Assembly (NCBI GenBank): GCA_041920415.1 | Contig: JBHGYD010000053.1 | Location: 6,744-70,743 of the forward strand | DNA length: 64,000 nucleotides | Direction of reading: 5' to 3' | Source of the DNA: JBHGYD01 sp041920415 | GTDB taxonomy: Bacteria > Bacillota > Bacilli > Bacillales > Anoxybacillaceae | Shown here: positions 9,029 to 18,238 of the stretch, one piece after another | Layout of the letters: each line of letters begins with the position of its first letter | Numbering within the stretch: the stretch's first letter is position 1 | Position numbers and translations under genes: made by a program | Notes under the pieces: model-generated | The model's database searches: none | Seen by the model: only the letters and a program-made list of their open reading frames with translations | Told to the model about the DNA's origin: nothing

Positions 9029-9052
9029 ACATTTCAATTTCTAATATATACC

Positions 9053-9092
9053 AATCTCCATTTCCTGTATAATAGGAAATGGGGATTATTAT
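9053..9092 (+). terminator. Intrinsic terminator of the glnQHMP operon
   Basis: AATCTCCATTTCCT pairs with AGGAAATGGGGATT around a short loop and is followed by ATTATTTT. The kinase gene's ribosome binding site begins about 15 bp later, so some read-through is possible. Confidence 0.8.
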
Positions 9093-9116
9093 TTTCGGGT
9101 GGAAAAGGAGAAAACG

Positions 9117-10385
9117 ATGCGTGATCGTCTTTGGATGTTAGTGATCCTCATATTAGCTACTGCCTTTTTCGGAGAAATGAAAGTGAATCCATTCGGTAGC
9201 TCATTTCGATTCTCATTAGGGAGTGCCGTCTTCTTTTTCGGTCTCATCTGGTTTCATTCCATTCCCCTTCTACTCACTGGTTTTTGCACTGGGCTATTTA
9301 TTACGGGATTTCGAATCACAATCGATGTACTGATGGGACAAACATTATGGTTCGATAGTTTACTAACTCATTTTCCGGCCGCTTTTTACTACGTTAGCTT
9401 TGCTTTATTTGTGCATGTAACTAGGATTCGTCAATACATGGAGTTTCCGATACGAGTAGGATTGGTCGGAACGGCGATTGATTTCGGTTCCAATATGATC
9501 GAATTACTCATTCGACAGCTCGTTGGTGAATCCCTTATTATCATGCGGGAAACCATTTTTATGTTACTTTTGTTCGGAATTTTACGAAGTTTCTGTGTGG
9601 TGGGTTTGTACAATATTTTATTCATTCGTCAAATGCGGGCTTTGGGGGAAGCACGTCGTCAAGAGTTGGAACGTCTTGTCATGATTAATACGAGTCTTTA
9701 TGAGGAAGCGTTTTATCTGCGTAAGTCCATGAGCCATATGGAGGAAATTACGCGGAAAAGCTATCAACTTTATATGCGCTTGATGGAATCGAAAAAAGTA
9801 GAACCAAGTACAGCCCTCTACATTGCAGAACATGTCCACGAGGTGAAAAAAGATTCGCAACGCATTTTAGCCGGTTTGTCCAAATTAATGAGCCAAGAAC
9901 AGTTGAATTTGCGTCTTCCTATAACTGATCTTTGTGGAATGGTTATCCGCGCCAATCAAAAATATGCCGAGCTGTTAGGGAAATCGATTCGCTTTGATGA
10001 GAAATGCAGTGTGAATTTGTCCACTAACCATGTCTATGCACTTCTTTCTGTGTTAAATAATTTGGTGGCTAACGCAGTAGAAGCGATCTCAACTTCAGGA
10101 TGGATTGAGCTGCGCGTTGAGTTGGACAGCGGTGAAATCGTATTTTATGTTACTGACTCTGGACCAGGGATTCCTAAGGAAGACTGGGATTGGGTGTTTC
10201 AACCGGGATTTACTACAAAATATGACGAAAACGGCAATCCATCAACAGGAATTGGGTTAACGCATGCGCGAGAGATTGTTCACAGCTTAAATGGTTCTAT
10301 ACAATTAACGAATGACGATTACGGTAGAACCCAGTTTCAAATAAGAATTCCGACTGATCAACTGCTTCGAAAGGAGGTCACCTAA
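9117..10385 (+). CDS. glnK: GlnK-type sensor histidine kinase
   Basis: A membrane histidine kinase of about 422 residues. The N-terminal half has five or six hydrophobic helices with little extracytoplasmic domain. A coiled linker leads to the phosphoacceptor motif EHVHEVKKD (His near residue 241). The ATPase domain shows NNLVANAVEAIS (N box), DSGPGIP (G1 box), the F-box-like GFTTK and TGIGLTHAREIVHSLNG (G2 box). The start at 9117 follows AAAGGAG; an upstream in-frame codon lacks a site. In B. subtilis the GlnK/GlnL pair senses glutamine and activates glutaminase and glutamine uptake. Here the pair sits directly behind glnQHMP, suggesting it controls that transporter. The one-base overlap with the response regulator gene implies coupled translation. 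Confidence 0.82.
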   Translation: MRDRLWMLVILILATAFFGEMKVNPFGSSFRFSLGSAVFFFGLIWFHSIPLLLTGFCTGLFITGFRITIDVLMGQTLWFDSLLTHFPAAFYYVSFALFVHVTRIRQYMEFPIRVGLVGTAIDFGSNMIELLIRQLVGESLIIMRETIFMLLLFGILRSFCVVGLYNILFIRQMRALGEARRQELERLVMINTSLYEEAFYLRKSMSHMEEITRKSYQLYMRLMESKKVEPSTALYIAEHVHEVKKDSQRILAGLSKLMSQEQLNLRLPITDLCGMVIRANQKYAELLGKSIRFDEKCSVNLSTNHVYALLSVLNNLVANAVEAISTSGWIELRVELDSGEIVFYVTDSGPGIPKEDWDWVFQPGFTTKYDENGNPSTGIGLTHAREIVHSLNGSIQLTNDDYGRTQFQIRIPTDQLLRKEVT

Positions 10386-11320
10386 TGTCGCTTCGCTTTT
10401 TCCTCATTGAAGATGACGGTGTTGTTCGGAAGATGCTAGAGAAAATCATTACCGAAAGTGGACTAGGCGAAGTAGTAGGACAGGCGGAAGATGGACTTCA
10501 CGTATCAATCGACCAGTTATACTCAGTCGATGTGGTGTTGATTGACCTGCTGATGCCAGGGCTTGATGGGATTCAAACAATGAAAAAATTAAAAGCGGAA
10601 GGGTTTACTGGTCAATTTATTATGATTTCTCAAGTAGAAAACAAGGAGATGGTGGGTCAAGCTTACCTCCATGGTGTAGATACATATATTCAAAAACCAA
10701 TTAATCGTTACGAAGTCGTATCGGTGTTGAAAAGGGTGGCCGATCATATTTCCCTCGTCTCTTCACTCGATTCCATCCGCAGATTGTTGCAAGTATTAGA
10801 TAAAAAAGAAAAAAATCACCGTGATTTCGATAACAAGAACTCGGTTTCTTTGCATTCTTATGAGAAAAATAATCTTGAGCAGAAAGTACGTCAACTTCTT
10901 CTTGTGTTAGGTATTGCTGGAGAAGCCGGAGCGTCTGATTTGTTGCTTGTGATGCAGTGGCTAGCTGAGAAAGAACAGCGGGGGCAGCCATTACGCGATT
11001 TGCCACAGCTGAAGGAATTATATACGCAAGTATTGCAGCAGATACGTGGCAACCAAGATAAGAATTCGCTACAAAAAGAGATGCGCGCTATGGAGCAACG
11101 AATACGCCGGATGGTGTTGCAAGCTTTTACTCATTTGTCTTCGCTTGGTCTAACCGATTATACGAATCCTACCTTCGAACATTTTGCCCCACGCTTGTTC
11201 GATTTCGAGGAAATCCGCCTGCGCATGCAGGAACTAGAGGCTGGCAAAAAGACAACGAAATGCAGGATTAATGTGAGAAAATTTTTGTCTGCCTTTTATA
11301 TGGAAGTGAAAGGATCATAG
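10385..11320 (+). CDS. glnL: GlnL-type response regulator
   Basis: A 311-residue response regulator. Residues 1-120 form a receiver domain, with acidic pocket EDD at the N-terminus, phosphoacceptor Asp in VDVVLIDLLMPG and conserved Lys in YIQKPI. The C-terminal half lacks an ordinary OmpR or NarL domain. It matches the YcbB-type output domain found in B. subtilis GlnL, here ending in NVRKFLSAFYMEV. The start overlaps the kinase stop (TAATG) behind GGAGG. A strong terminator follows. Target sites were not identified. Confidence 0.82.
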   Translation: MSLRFFLIEDDGVVRKMLEKIITESGLGEVVGQAEDGLHVSIDQLYSVDVVLIDLLMPGLDGIQTMKKLKAEGFTGQFIMISQVENKEMVGQAYLHGVDTYIQKPINRYEVVSVLKRVADHISLVSSLDSIRRLLQVLDKKEKNHRDFDNKNSVSLHSYEKNNLEQKVRQLLLVLGIAGEAGASDLLLVMQWLAEKEQRGQPLRDLPQLKELYTQVLQQIRGNQDKNSLQKEMRAMEQRIRRMVLQAFTHLSSLGLTDYTNPTFEHFAPRLFDFEEIRLRMQELEAGKKTTKCRINVRKFLSAFYMEVKGS

Positions 11321-11365
11321 CATACACCGCTAACGGACTTTTAGAGCACTCACGAAAAGATGAGA

Positions 11366-11403
11366 AAAGGAACTAGAGAGGTTGCAGCTCTAGTTCCTTT
11401 CTA
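11366..11403 (+). terminator. Terminator after glnL
   Basis: AAAGGAACTAGAG pairs perfectly with CTCTAGTTCCTTT. The bases before and within this hairpin resemble the 3' ends of the IS3-family relics at 13.1, 58.3 and 60.3 kb, so the terminator may derive from one. Confidence 0.75.
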
Positions 11404-11613
11404 CTAGATTTTATTCAATTATTTCATTCATCTTGAAAGGCAGGCAATCGTTTTTAATTATTTACCACTTCATGTTCGTAGTATTGTTGTCATTTTTTAG
11501 GTGTATGAAGAATATTAACATAAATATATTTTTTATGTTCTTCACCCTATTATGCATTCTATAATACATTACGGTTGTTTGGTCAAATATTATGATAGAT
11601 AGGAGACTTTGTT

Positions 11614-12510
11614 ATGAAGGAAAGAATATTTTTAATTTTAGCAAATTTGTTTTGGGCGGGAAACTATGTATTTGGAAAGTACGTCGTTACCGAGATGAGT
11701 CCATTATGGATTACTTTTACTAGGTGGTTTTTAGCCTTAGCGTTTCTCATTCCGATTTCTTATTTCGTTGAACGGCCTAATTATCGAGAAGTATTTAAAC
11801 GTTATTGGTTACCATTAAGCTGCATGGGGCTTCTTGGTGTTATCGGATATAATCTCTTACTTTACGGAGCATTAAAATATACATCACCGATGAACGCTTC
11901 ATTAGTAAATGCACTGAATCCAGCTATGATCGTTGTTTTTTCTTTTCTTCTATTGAAAGAAAGAGTGACTTTCGTTAATGTTGGAGGGTTTGCTCTTTCC
12001 CTTATTGGAGTGCTTTTGATATTAACGAAGGGACATTTAGAATGGATCTTTCAAACAACATATAACCGCGGGGATTTAATGATGATAGTGGCTAATTTAA
12101 CCTGGGTCTTTTACTCGATTATTGGAAAAAGATTAGCCGTTCCTCCTATTACGGCAACAGCTTGTTCGGTTCTTCTTAGCGTCATTTTTTTATTTCCATT
12201 TCTTTTACTGCAACCGTTTGATATGACCCAATTAAGTGCGAGAGGAATTATCGGAATCATCTATATGTGGCTATTTCCATCGGTCTGCTCCTTTGTTTTT
12301 TGGAATATCGCTGTAAAAAAAGTGGGACCTAGCCATGCGGGTGTGTATTTAAATTTGATTACGGTATTTACTGCCATCATTACATTGATTTTAGGAGAAA
12401 AAATTCTCGCATCACAAATCATTGGCGGTGCTCTAGTACTGAGCGGAGTTTATTTTGCTACAAAAATACCTAAACCAAAAGAGAAGGTCATAAGAAGCGC
12501 ACAATTGTAG
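11614..12510 (+). CDS. EamA/DMT-family transporter
   Basis: A 298-residue membrane protein with about ten hydrophobic helices in two EamA repeats, roughly residues 5-137 and 150-287. The first begins ANLFWAGNYVFGKYVV; the repeats end VGGFALSLIGVLLIL and IGGALVLSGVYFATK. Members export amino acids or other metabolites, but the substrate cannot be read from sequence. The start ATG has AGGAGA nine bases upstream. It stands alone, between the glnL terminator and insertion-sequence debris. Confidence 0.88.
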   Translation: MKERIFLILANLFWAGNYVFGKYVVTEMSPLWITFTRWFLALAFLIPISYFVERPNYREVFKRYWLPLSCMGLLGVIGYNLLLYGALKYTSPMNASLVNALNPAMIVVFSFLLLKERVTFVNVGGFALSLIGVLLILTKGHLEWIFQTTYNRGDLMMIVANLTWVFYSIIGKRLAVPPITATACSVLLSVIFLFPFLLLQPFDMTQLSARGIIGIIYMWLFPSVCSFVFWNIAVKKVGPSHAGVYLNLITVFTAIITLILGEKILASQIIGGALVLSGVYFATKIPKPKEKVIRSAQL

Positions 12511-13170
12511 ATTTTAATGATTGCAATTCTTGACCAAAAACGACAGATATCGATAGACGATGTTGGTTTAGTTTTTCCATTATTTACAAAAACGCAATCA
12601 CTATTATTATTTCAAATAAGTCGATATATATCAATCATTAAAGAGTTAAGGATACGTGGAAAAATATTTTAAAAAAACTCTTTGTTTCCGGCATCATGAA
12701 TTGACACAATAATGGGATCGTAGGTTATCAAATGTCAGAAACACATGATGTTCAGCTAGTGGAAGATTGATTATTATATGCTTTGGAAAATAAGAAAGAT
12801 GGATGATTCGTTCATTCTTCATACCGATCAAAGAATGTCATATCGCTCTACTAGATTACACGGAGTATGTCAAGAAAAACAAATTGCTCTTTGTTAAGCT
12901 TTTTCTCCTATCTGAAAGCAGAGATTCAGCAGGAATGACAACAAACAACCAAAAACATGATTCCATTCGACATGATCATCATCAATGTATACAAGTATCA
13001 AACATCGGTTCAAGATGCACAAACAAGTTAATAACAAACACAGGAGGGCTATGATTTCTCCTCCTCATCTTGACCGCCTTTCACGAAAAGGTGAGAAGAG
13101 AAAAGGAACCAGAGCAGTTTCAACTCTGATTCCTTTACCTAACCGATTTTATACTGTCTACTTTTGGGAT
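12511..13170 (+). pseudogene. Degenerate IS3-family transposase remnant
   Basis: No intact frame runs through this region. Translated pieces still resemble the IS3-family OrfB integrase: SFFIPIKECHIALLDYTEYVKKNK matches the usual HSDQGSQYTS-to-tyrosine region, and AFSPI/FFLLSESRDS corresponds to the usual SFFSYMKTEIQ. Stretches around 12700-12780 and 13040-13150 are plainly related to the remnants at 57.9-58.4 and 60.1-60.4 kb. It is a dead copy with many stops and small deletions. The end near 13095-13140 forms a terminator-like hairpin. Confidence 0.65.
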
Positions 13171-13185
13171 CGCTATGCATTTCAT

Positions 13186-13956
13186 TTATCCTGATATCCA
13201 TTCGAAATATCTATAGTTTGGATGCATTTTTAGCAATTCTGATACGGTGACAAATTTGTATCCTCTCTTTTTAAGCTCAGGTAAAATTTGCTTGAGCGCT
13301 TCGATCGTTTGGCGACGATCCCCACCGTAATCGTGAAATAAGACAATATCACCGTTTCGCGCATTAGACAAAACCTTTTTTACAATATTCCTGACGCCCG
13401 GCTGTTTCCAATCTAATGTTTCTTGATGCCATGACCACATCACAACTGTATATCCTTCTTGGTTTGCAACATTAATGATGGTTTCATTATAATATCCTCC
13501 TGGCGGGCGAAATAATTTAGGAGAAAATTTAGTCAATTCAACAATGATTTGTTTTGTTTTTCTTAATTCTTTTCTGATTTCTTCTTCGGTAAGCCCTCTG
13601 AAATTTGAATGATTGTATGTATGATTAGCTAATTCATGACCCTCTAAAATTTCCCTTTTTACTAAATCGGGTTGATCTTTTACACGAGAACCAACTACAA
13701 AAAAGGTTGCCTTGGCTTGGTATTGTTTTAAAACATCTAGAATTTGTGGAGTATATGTTGAACTTGGTCCATCATCGAATGTCAATGCAATAACTTTCTT
13801 TTTGGTTGGTACTTCCCAAATCGCTTTTCCTTGTTCTTCATAAAACCATCGTCCTTTATTATTGTTCGCTGTTATGGGTAATACACAAATAAACGATAGA
13901 ACAACCGAACAACCTATGATAGAGATGAACCATTTGAAAAACGTTTTATTTATCAT
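13186..13956 (-). CDS. Polysaccharide deacetylase (NodB domain), membrane-anchored or secreted
   Basis: A 256-residue protein with an N-terminal hydrophobic signal or anchor (about residues 9-29) and a carbohydrate esterase 4 domain. It has all the expected motifs: TFDDGP (catalytic Asp and metal Asp), HTYNHS (metal His pair), RPPGGYYN, and DIVLFHD with the late His. It resembles the Bacillus YheN/PdaA group that deacetylate peptidoglycan or related glycans outside the cell. The exact substrate cannot be assigned. It is monocistronic and convergent with the IS relic. Confidence 0.88.
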   Translation of the reverse strand: MINKTFFKWFISIIGCSVVLSFICVLPITANNNKGRWFYEEQGKAIWEVPTKKKVIALTFDDGPSSTYTPQILDVLKQYQAKATFFVVGSRVKDQPDLVKREILEGHELANHTYNHSNFRGLTEEEIRKELRKTKQIIVELTKFSPKLFRPPGGYYNETIINVANQEGYTVVMWSWHQETLDWKQPGVRNIVKKVLSNARNGDIVLFHDYGGDRRQTIEALKQILPELKKRGYKFVTVSELLKMHPNYRYFEWISG

Positions 13957-14326
13957 TAAGCATCAACACTTTCTGTATGGATTCGTTGTTTGTGTTAGGA
14001 TACTGAAAAGGTAATCATTTCTTCATTTTTATACTTTCTGACAATCATTCTTTTTATGTTGGTAATTCTCCCCAATGTCAGTTCGTGGATAACAAATAAT
14101 AGAAGTTAGTTCTCGTCAATATCGATAATTAGATGTTTCTTAGGGGAAAACGGGGATTCTCTCCCCTCCTATTGTGGACACAACTCTTAATGTCCGGCAC
14201 AGTAACTTCTGTACAAGTTTCCTGTTAAATGGACTTTGAGCATCACCCTACTTTCTATTGGTAGCTCTTCCTTTTCCCTTCGGCATGCTCTTCACTCTCT
14301 TTATATTCATGTATCCTTTTTTGTTT
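13957..14326. other. Intergenic region, no gene seen
   Basis: About 370 bp between two minus-strand genes. It has short inverted repeats (for example GGGGA and TCCCC near 14143-14166) but no supported coding frame, RNA gene or clear terminator. Confidence 0.5.
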
Positions 14327-14602
14327 TTATGAAAAACCTTTACAGCGAGATTGAATTTCGTCTAAATCCGCTATGAATTGCTTTATTTCTTCCTGTGACA
14401 ATTTCACAGGCATTTGATCATAAAGAATGAGGATTTGTTCTTCTTCGTCATTTTGATGATTTTTCAGATAGTCTGACAGATGTTGTAGCTGATGTGGTTG
14501 GAGAACGGATTCAACGAAAAACTGTTTTAACTTTTGAATGGTGAAGACGTTCATTTCATTGTCATATTCACCGGAAATAATGCGTCCTTCGATCCATGAC
14601 AT
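14327..14602 (-). CDS. Small hypothetical protein, 91 residues
   Basis: Not recognised. The predicted protein is acidic and mostly helical, without signal peptide or membrane segment, and has a Glu/Asp-rich middle (NDEEEQILILYDQ). Coding is supported by an ATG with GGAGG ten bases upstream. It is not in an evident operon: the deacetylase lies 370 bp downstream and the ans terminator 300 bp upstream. Confidence 0.6.
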   Translation of the reverse strand: MSWIEGRIISGEYDNEMNVFTIQKLKQFFVESVLQPHQLQHLSDYLKNHQNDEEEQILILYDQMPVKLSQEEIKQFIADLDEIQSRCKGFS

Positions 14603-14852
14603 ACCGGCTTTTCCTCCTGTTTTTGTTTACATTAGTGTTTCCCAAAATCAATTTTTTATTGAAAATCATGTCAAACCAATAGACAGTGTTTTAACAAACC
14701 ATTGACTGGATCGTTATATATTAGACTACCTGTGCGTACAATAAGAAAATGGAACGACTTTTTTGTCACTCAACATCTATTCTTAAACAAGGAATCACTT
14801 CATGTTTCTTTTATGTGTATTTGTAAATTTACCCAAATACAGCAATGAACCT

Positions 14853-14883
14853 CTCCCACCTACACTTCACTTAGAGGTGGGAG
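14853..14883 (-). repeat. Solo hairpin like an IS200/IS605 right end
   Basis: CTCCCACCT (14853-14861) pairs perfectly with AGGTGGGAG (14875-14883). On the minus strand it is preceded by GAGAAGT, a context typical of the terminal hairpin of IS200/IS605-family right ends. No transposase lies nearby in the surrounding 340-bp gap (14603-14950), which otherwise holds only the ansB terminator. An isolated relic is inferred. Confidence 0.4.
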
Positions 14884-14907
14884 ACTTCTCGGTGAACATG
14901 TTAAAAT

Positions 14908-14946
14908 AAAAGCGCCAAAACCCGCATTCAGGTCTCGACGCTTTTT
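14908..14946 (-). terminator. Terminator of the ansAB operon
   Basis: On the minus strand AAAAAGCG pairs with CGCTTTTATTTT, with an imperfect inner stem, directly after the ansB stop. The same AAAAGCGTCG arm forms the terminator of ansR at 18.1 kb. Confidence 0.65.
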
Positions 14947-14950
14947 CGTA

Positions 14951-16381
14951 CTATTTATTTTGTAAGAGATGTTTAGATCCCGCAATGCCAGGGCGGGTCA
15001 TCTCGTATGGATCTAAAATCACGTCCAATTCTTGTTCTGTTAATAGATTATAAGATATACATAGTTCTCGGACAGATCTCCCAGTAAGCACAGCTTCGCG
15101 GGCAATGCGAGATGCTGTTTCATAGCCAAGGTAAGGATTTAAGGCCGTAATGACACCGACACTTTTTTCCACATATTCCTTTAATTTCGCTTCGTTTGCT
15201 TCAATTCCTGCTAAACAGTAATCGGTAAATACGCGAAACGCATTGTTCATAATACTAATGGACTGAAGCAAATTAAAAACAAGCACCGGCTCCATGACAT
15301 TTAACTCGAACTGCCCCGCTTCTGACGCCAAACATATTGTGTGATCATTACCTATGACTTGGAACGCAACTTGATTGATGACTTCAGCCATGACCGGATT
15401 CACTTTTCCTGGCATGATAGAAGAACCAGGTTGTCGGGCCGGTAATGTAATTTCAGCGAATCCCGCACGAGGTCCCGATGCCATTAATCTTAAGTCGTTG
15501 GCGATTTTCGACATATTAATCATACATACTTTCAATGCGGCGGAAACTTCCGTGTAAGCATCCGTATTTTGCGTACCATCAACGAGATGTTCGACACCAA
15601 TGAGCGAAAATCCGCTAATTTCGGAAAGATGCTTAATCACGAGTTCAATATAGCGAGGATCTGCATTCAATCCCGTGCCAACCGCCGTTGCTCCCATGTT
15701 GATCTCATAAAGATGCTCCCGAGATCGTTTAATCCGTTTCATGTCACGAGCTAAGACGCGCCGATACGCTTCAAATTCCTGTCCTAACCGAATAGGTACG
15801 GCATCTTGCAAGTGCGTGCGACCCATTTTAATGACATGGTCAAACTGTTTCGCTTTTTCCGCAAAGACATCATGCATGTGATCCATAGTCGCCAACAATT
15901 TCTCTAACATACTTAAAACAGCAATATGAATTGCAGTCGGAAAAGCATCATTCGTTGACTGTGACATATTTACATGGTTGTTTGGGCTTATAATATGATA
16001 ACTTCCCTTCCGTTCACCAATTAGCTCAAGCGCTCGGTTTGCAATCACTTCGTTCGTGTTCATGTTAATGGACGTACCAGCCCCGCCTTGAATCGGGTCA
16101 ACAATAAATTGATCGTGCCATTTCCCTTCGATAATTTCTTGTGCCGCCGTAACGATCGCGTTGCCAAGACGCGAATCTAATCGCCCTATTTCCATGTTCG
16201 CTAATGCGGCGGCTTTTTTCACCATCGCCATCGCCTGAATTAAAGACGGGTGAAGACGATATCCTGTAATTGGAAAATTTTCAACCGCGCGCATCGTTTG
16301 AATTCCATAGTAAGCGTGCTCAGGAATTTCTTTTTCTCCGAGAAAATCTTTTTCCCGCCGGCATAATTTCATTTCGATCAT
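14951..16381 (-). CDS. ansB: Aspartate ammonia-lyase
   Basis: The product converts L-aspartate to fumarate and ammonia in the cytoplasm. It is 476 residues, the normal size. The aspartase/fumarase superfamily signature GSSIMPGKVNPV (mobile catalytic Ser loop) is present, along with GRTHLQDAVPIRLGQEF and STNDAFPTAI. I start at the ATG at 16381: it overlaps the ansA stop (ATGA) and has GGGGAG upstream, although an internal Met three codons later is also possible. Together with asparaginase it takes asparagine to fumarate plus two ammonia. Expression is expected to follow the AnsR-type repressor upstream. Confidence 0.95.
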   Translation of the reverse strand: MIEMKLCRREKDFLGEKEIPEHAYYGIQTMRAVENFPITGYRLHPSLIQAMAMVKKAAALANMEIGRLDSRLGNAIVTAAQEIIEGKWHDQFIVDPIQGGAGTSINMNTNEVIANRALELIGERKGSYHIISPNNHVNMSQSTNDAFPTAIHIAVLSMLEKLLATMDHMHDVFAEKAKQFDHVIKMGRTHLQDAVPIRLGQEFEAYRRVLARDMKRIKRSREHLYEINMGATAVGTGLNADPRYIELVIKHLSEISGFSLIGVEHLVDGTQNTDAYTEVSAALKVCMINMSKIANDLRLMASGPRAGFAEITLPARQPGSSIMPGKVNPVMAEVINQVAFQVIGNDHTICLASEAGQFELNVMEPVLVFNLLQSISIMNNAFRVFTDYCLAGIEANEAKLKEYVEKSVGVITALNPYLGYETASRIAREAVLTGRSVRELCISYNLLTEQELDVILDPYEMTRPGIAGSKHLLQNK

Positions 16382-17394
16382 TCTACTCCCCACTTTCTTT
16401 TTTCTGCCTTCGGAGTAATGTCCCTTGCAATTGGGGTTTCCATGATTTTCTTTACTTCCATCAGGTTGTTTGTTTTTCCTAATGCCCACATGAGCTTTGG
16501 TACAATCGCTTCTGTATTCATATCCCCTGAAAGAATCACCATATTTTGCGCAACTTTCCGCCCCACTTCATAAAGGGTTAAGTCTTCCCCTTCCTCCAAA
16601 CATTGAGTTGTGATGACAACTGCTATTCCTGAATCGATCAGTTCTTTTATTTTTGGAAGCAAGTTTCTTTCTTGAAAAGGCACACCGCCATTTCCAAAAC
16701 TCTCAATAATAACTCCCTTGTAAAGATGTTTTATGTAATCAAACATTTCCGGTTTTGTTCCAGGATAAAGTTTTAGCAAGAAAACATCCGGACATAACGA
16801 TGTATCGAGCTTTACCTCTCCTTTTACAGGAGGAATTTTAAAATGGTACGTTATGTCTGACCGCTCGATATAGGCGATGTACGGATGATTAATACTCTCA
16901 AACGCATCATAGCTTTTTGTCCGCATTTTCACTGCTCTTGTCCCGATAATCACTCTGCCGTCAAAGACGATATACACACCACCAATCTCCTCGCAGGCAA
17001 ACCGAAGCGCATCAGCGATATTCTTTTTCGCATCCGTTTTCTTAAACCCAATCGGTACTTGAGAGCCTGTAAGAACAACCGGTTTACTTAAGTTTTGCAG
17101 CATGTATGAAAGCGCTGCTGCTGTATACGCCATCGTATCCGTTCCATGGGTAATGACAAAGCCATCGTAAGCGTCATAGTTGTCATAAATGGCTTGGGCA
17201 ATTTTTATCCAATATTCCGGCTGCATATTCGTACTGTCAATGTTCATCAAAATTTTGCTTTCTATTATGTATTTTTCATCCTGTTTCGGTAAATAGCTGA
17301 TCAGCTCTTCTGCTGTCATAGCCGGTGTTAAACCATTTTCTCCTTTTACCGAAGCGATCGTTCCGCCGGTAGCTAATAATAATAACTTTTTCAT
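16378..17394 (-). CDS. ansA: L-asparaginase, type I
   Basis: Cytoplasmic asparaginase of 338 residues that hydrolyses asparagine to aspartate. The two active-site signatures are clear: ATGGTIAS at the N-terminus (nucleophile Thr) and VITHGTDTMAYTA (Thr-Asp of the second triad). The start at 17394 follows a long G-rich site (GGGGGGGAG) six bases upstream; codons further upstream would give an untypical hydrophobic extension. It is the first gene of ansAB and divergent from the regulator across about 280 bp, the gene arrangement known in B. subtilis. Confidence 0.95.
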   Translation of the reverse strand: MKKLLLLATGGTIASVKGENGLTPAMTAEELISYLPKQDEKYIIESKILMNIDSTNMQPEYWIKIAQAIYDNYDAYDGFVITHGTDTMAYTAAALSYMLQNLSKPVVLTGSQVPIGFKKTDAKKNIADALRFACEEIGGVYIVFDGRVIIGTRAVKMRTKSYDAFESINHPYIAYIERSDITYHFKIPPVKGEVKLDTSLCPDVFLLKLYPGTKPEMFDYIKHLYKGVIIESFGNGGVPFQERNLLPKIKELIDSGIAVVITTQCLEEGEDLTLYEVGRKVAQNMVILSGDMNTEAIVPKLMWALGKTNNLMEVKKIMETPIARDITPKAEKRKWGVE

Positions 17395-17674
17395 CTTCTC
17401 CCCCCCTTTGAGAAAAAATCGATTCAAAAATAGAGGATTTATTTTTTCGTAAATAAAGAGAACGAATATTCCAATTGTTTTCAAAAGACAAATTAGTGTA
17501 AATTATAAGTACCAATTGTACGCGCTACGCGACCAATCGATTAAAATTATAGTCATTATTGATAAGGATAACAAGTATTTTTTATTCATTTCGCGAACAT
17601 TATGATTGTTATTCAATTTCCATAAAAAAGACGAATGATATGATAAGACGAAAGAAAGCAAGGAGGGCAAACCG

Positions 17675-18034
17675 GTGATATCGAAACGATTATCGGAATT
17701 GAGAAAAAGGAAAAAGTGGTCATTGCAATATACAGCTGATCGGCTTGGAATTGCGAAAAGTACATACGCTGGATATGAATCGGGATACCGCCAACCTTCT
17801 TTGGAAGCCATAAAAGAGCTTGCGAGTCTGTTTGAAACATCCGTTGACTATTTATTGGGCGTAGTGGACAACTCCTCCTTCGAGCTAAAAGACAAAATGA
17901 AGAGCTTGGAACTGACAGAAAAAGATCTATTAGCTAAAGTTCGTTTAACCATCGATGGCAAGAACCTTTCACCAGATGAACTAAACCAATTCATTGCCTT
18001 TATTCGAGTAAAAAGAGAAATCGAAGCAAAATGA
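17675..18034 (+). CDS. ansR: AnsR-like XRE-family repressor
   Basis: A 119-residue DNA-binding protein. Residues 3-60 form a Cro/C1 helix-turn-helix (RLSELRKRKKWSLQYTADRLGIAKSTYAGYESGYRQPSLEAIKELASLF), followed by a short C-terminal part that probably mediates dimerisation. The start is GTG behind AAGGAGG. In B. subtilis AnsR represses ansAB and is relieved by aspartate. The divergent position and similar length support the same job here. Operator sites were not defined. Confidence 0.8.
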   Translation: MISKRLSELRKRKKWSLQYTADRLGIAKSTYAGYESGYRQPSLEAIKELASLFETSVDYLLGVVDNSSFELKDKMKSLELTEKDLLAKVRLTIDGKNLSPDELNQFIAFIRVKREIEAK

Positions 18035-18089
18035 TAAAATTTATGAAAAACGTCATGTTATTTAATTGTTCTTTTTTCTAGTAAACATA

Positions 18090-18127
18090 AAAAGCGTCGA
18101 CACCTATTTTCAGAGAGCGACGCTTTT
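18090..18127 (+). terminator. Terminator of ansR
   Basis: AAAAGCGTCG pairs perfectly with CGACGCTTTT about 55 bp after the stop codon. The arm matches the ansB terminator, so the two ends of the ans locus carry related terminators. Confidence 0.75.
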
Positions 18128-18238
18128 ATGTACCATTTATCTTTATTTTTCTTCCATCCTATTAACCTGTTTGCCTGTGATTCGATTTATGGAAGCGTAA
18201 CAAGCTTCCATCCGTATTTTTTGTTTTACAAACAGTCC

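Noticed and set aside
16382..16489. N-terminal extension of aspartase into the ansA gene
   Set aside because: The added residues are translated ansA sequence in another frame. The ATG at 16381 gives the normal length and a typical ATGA overlap.
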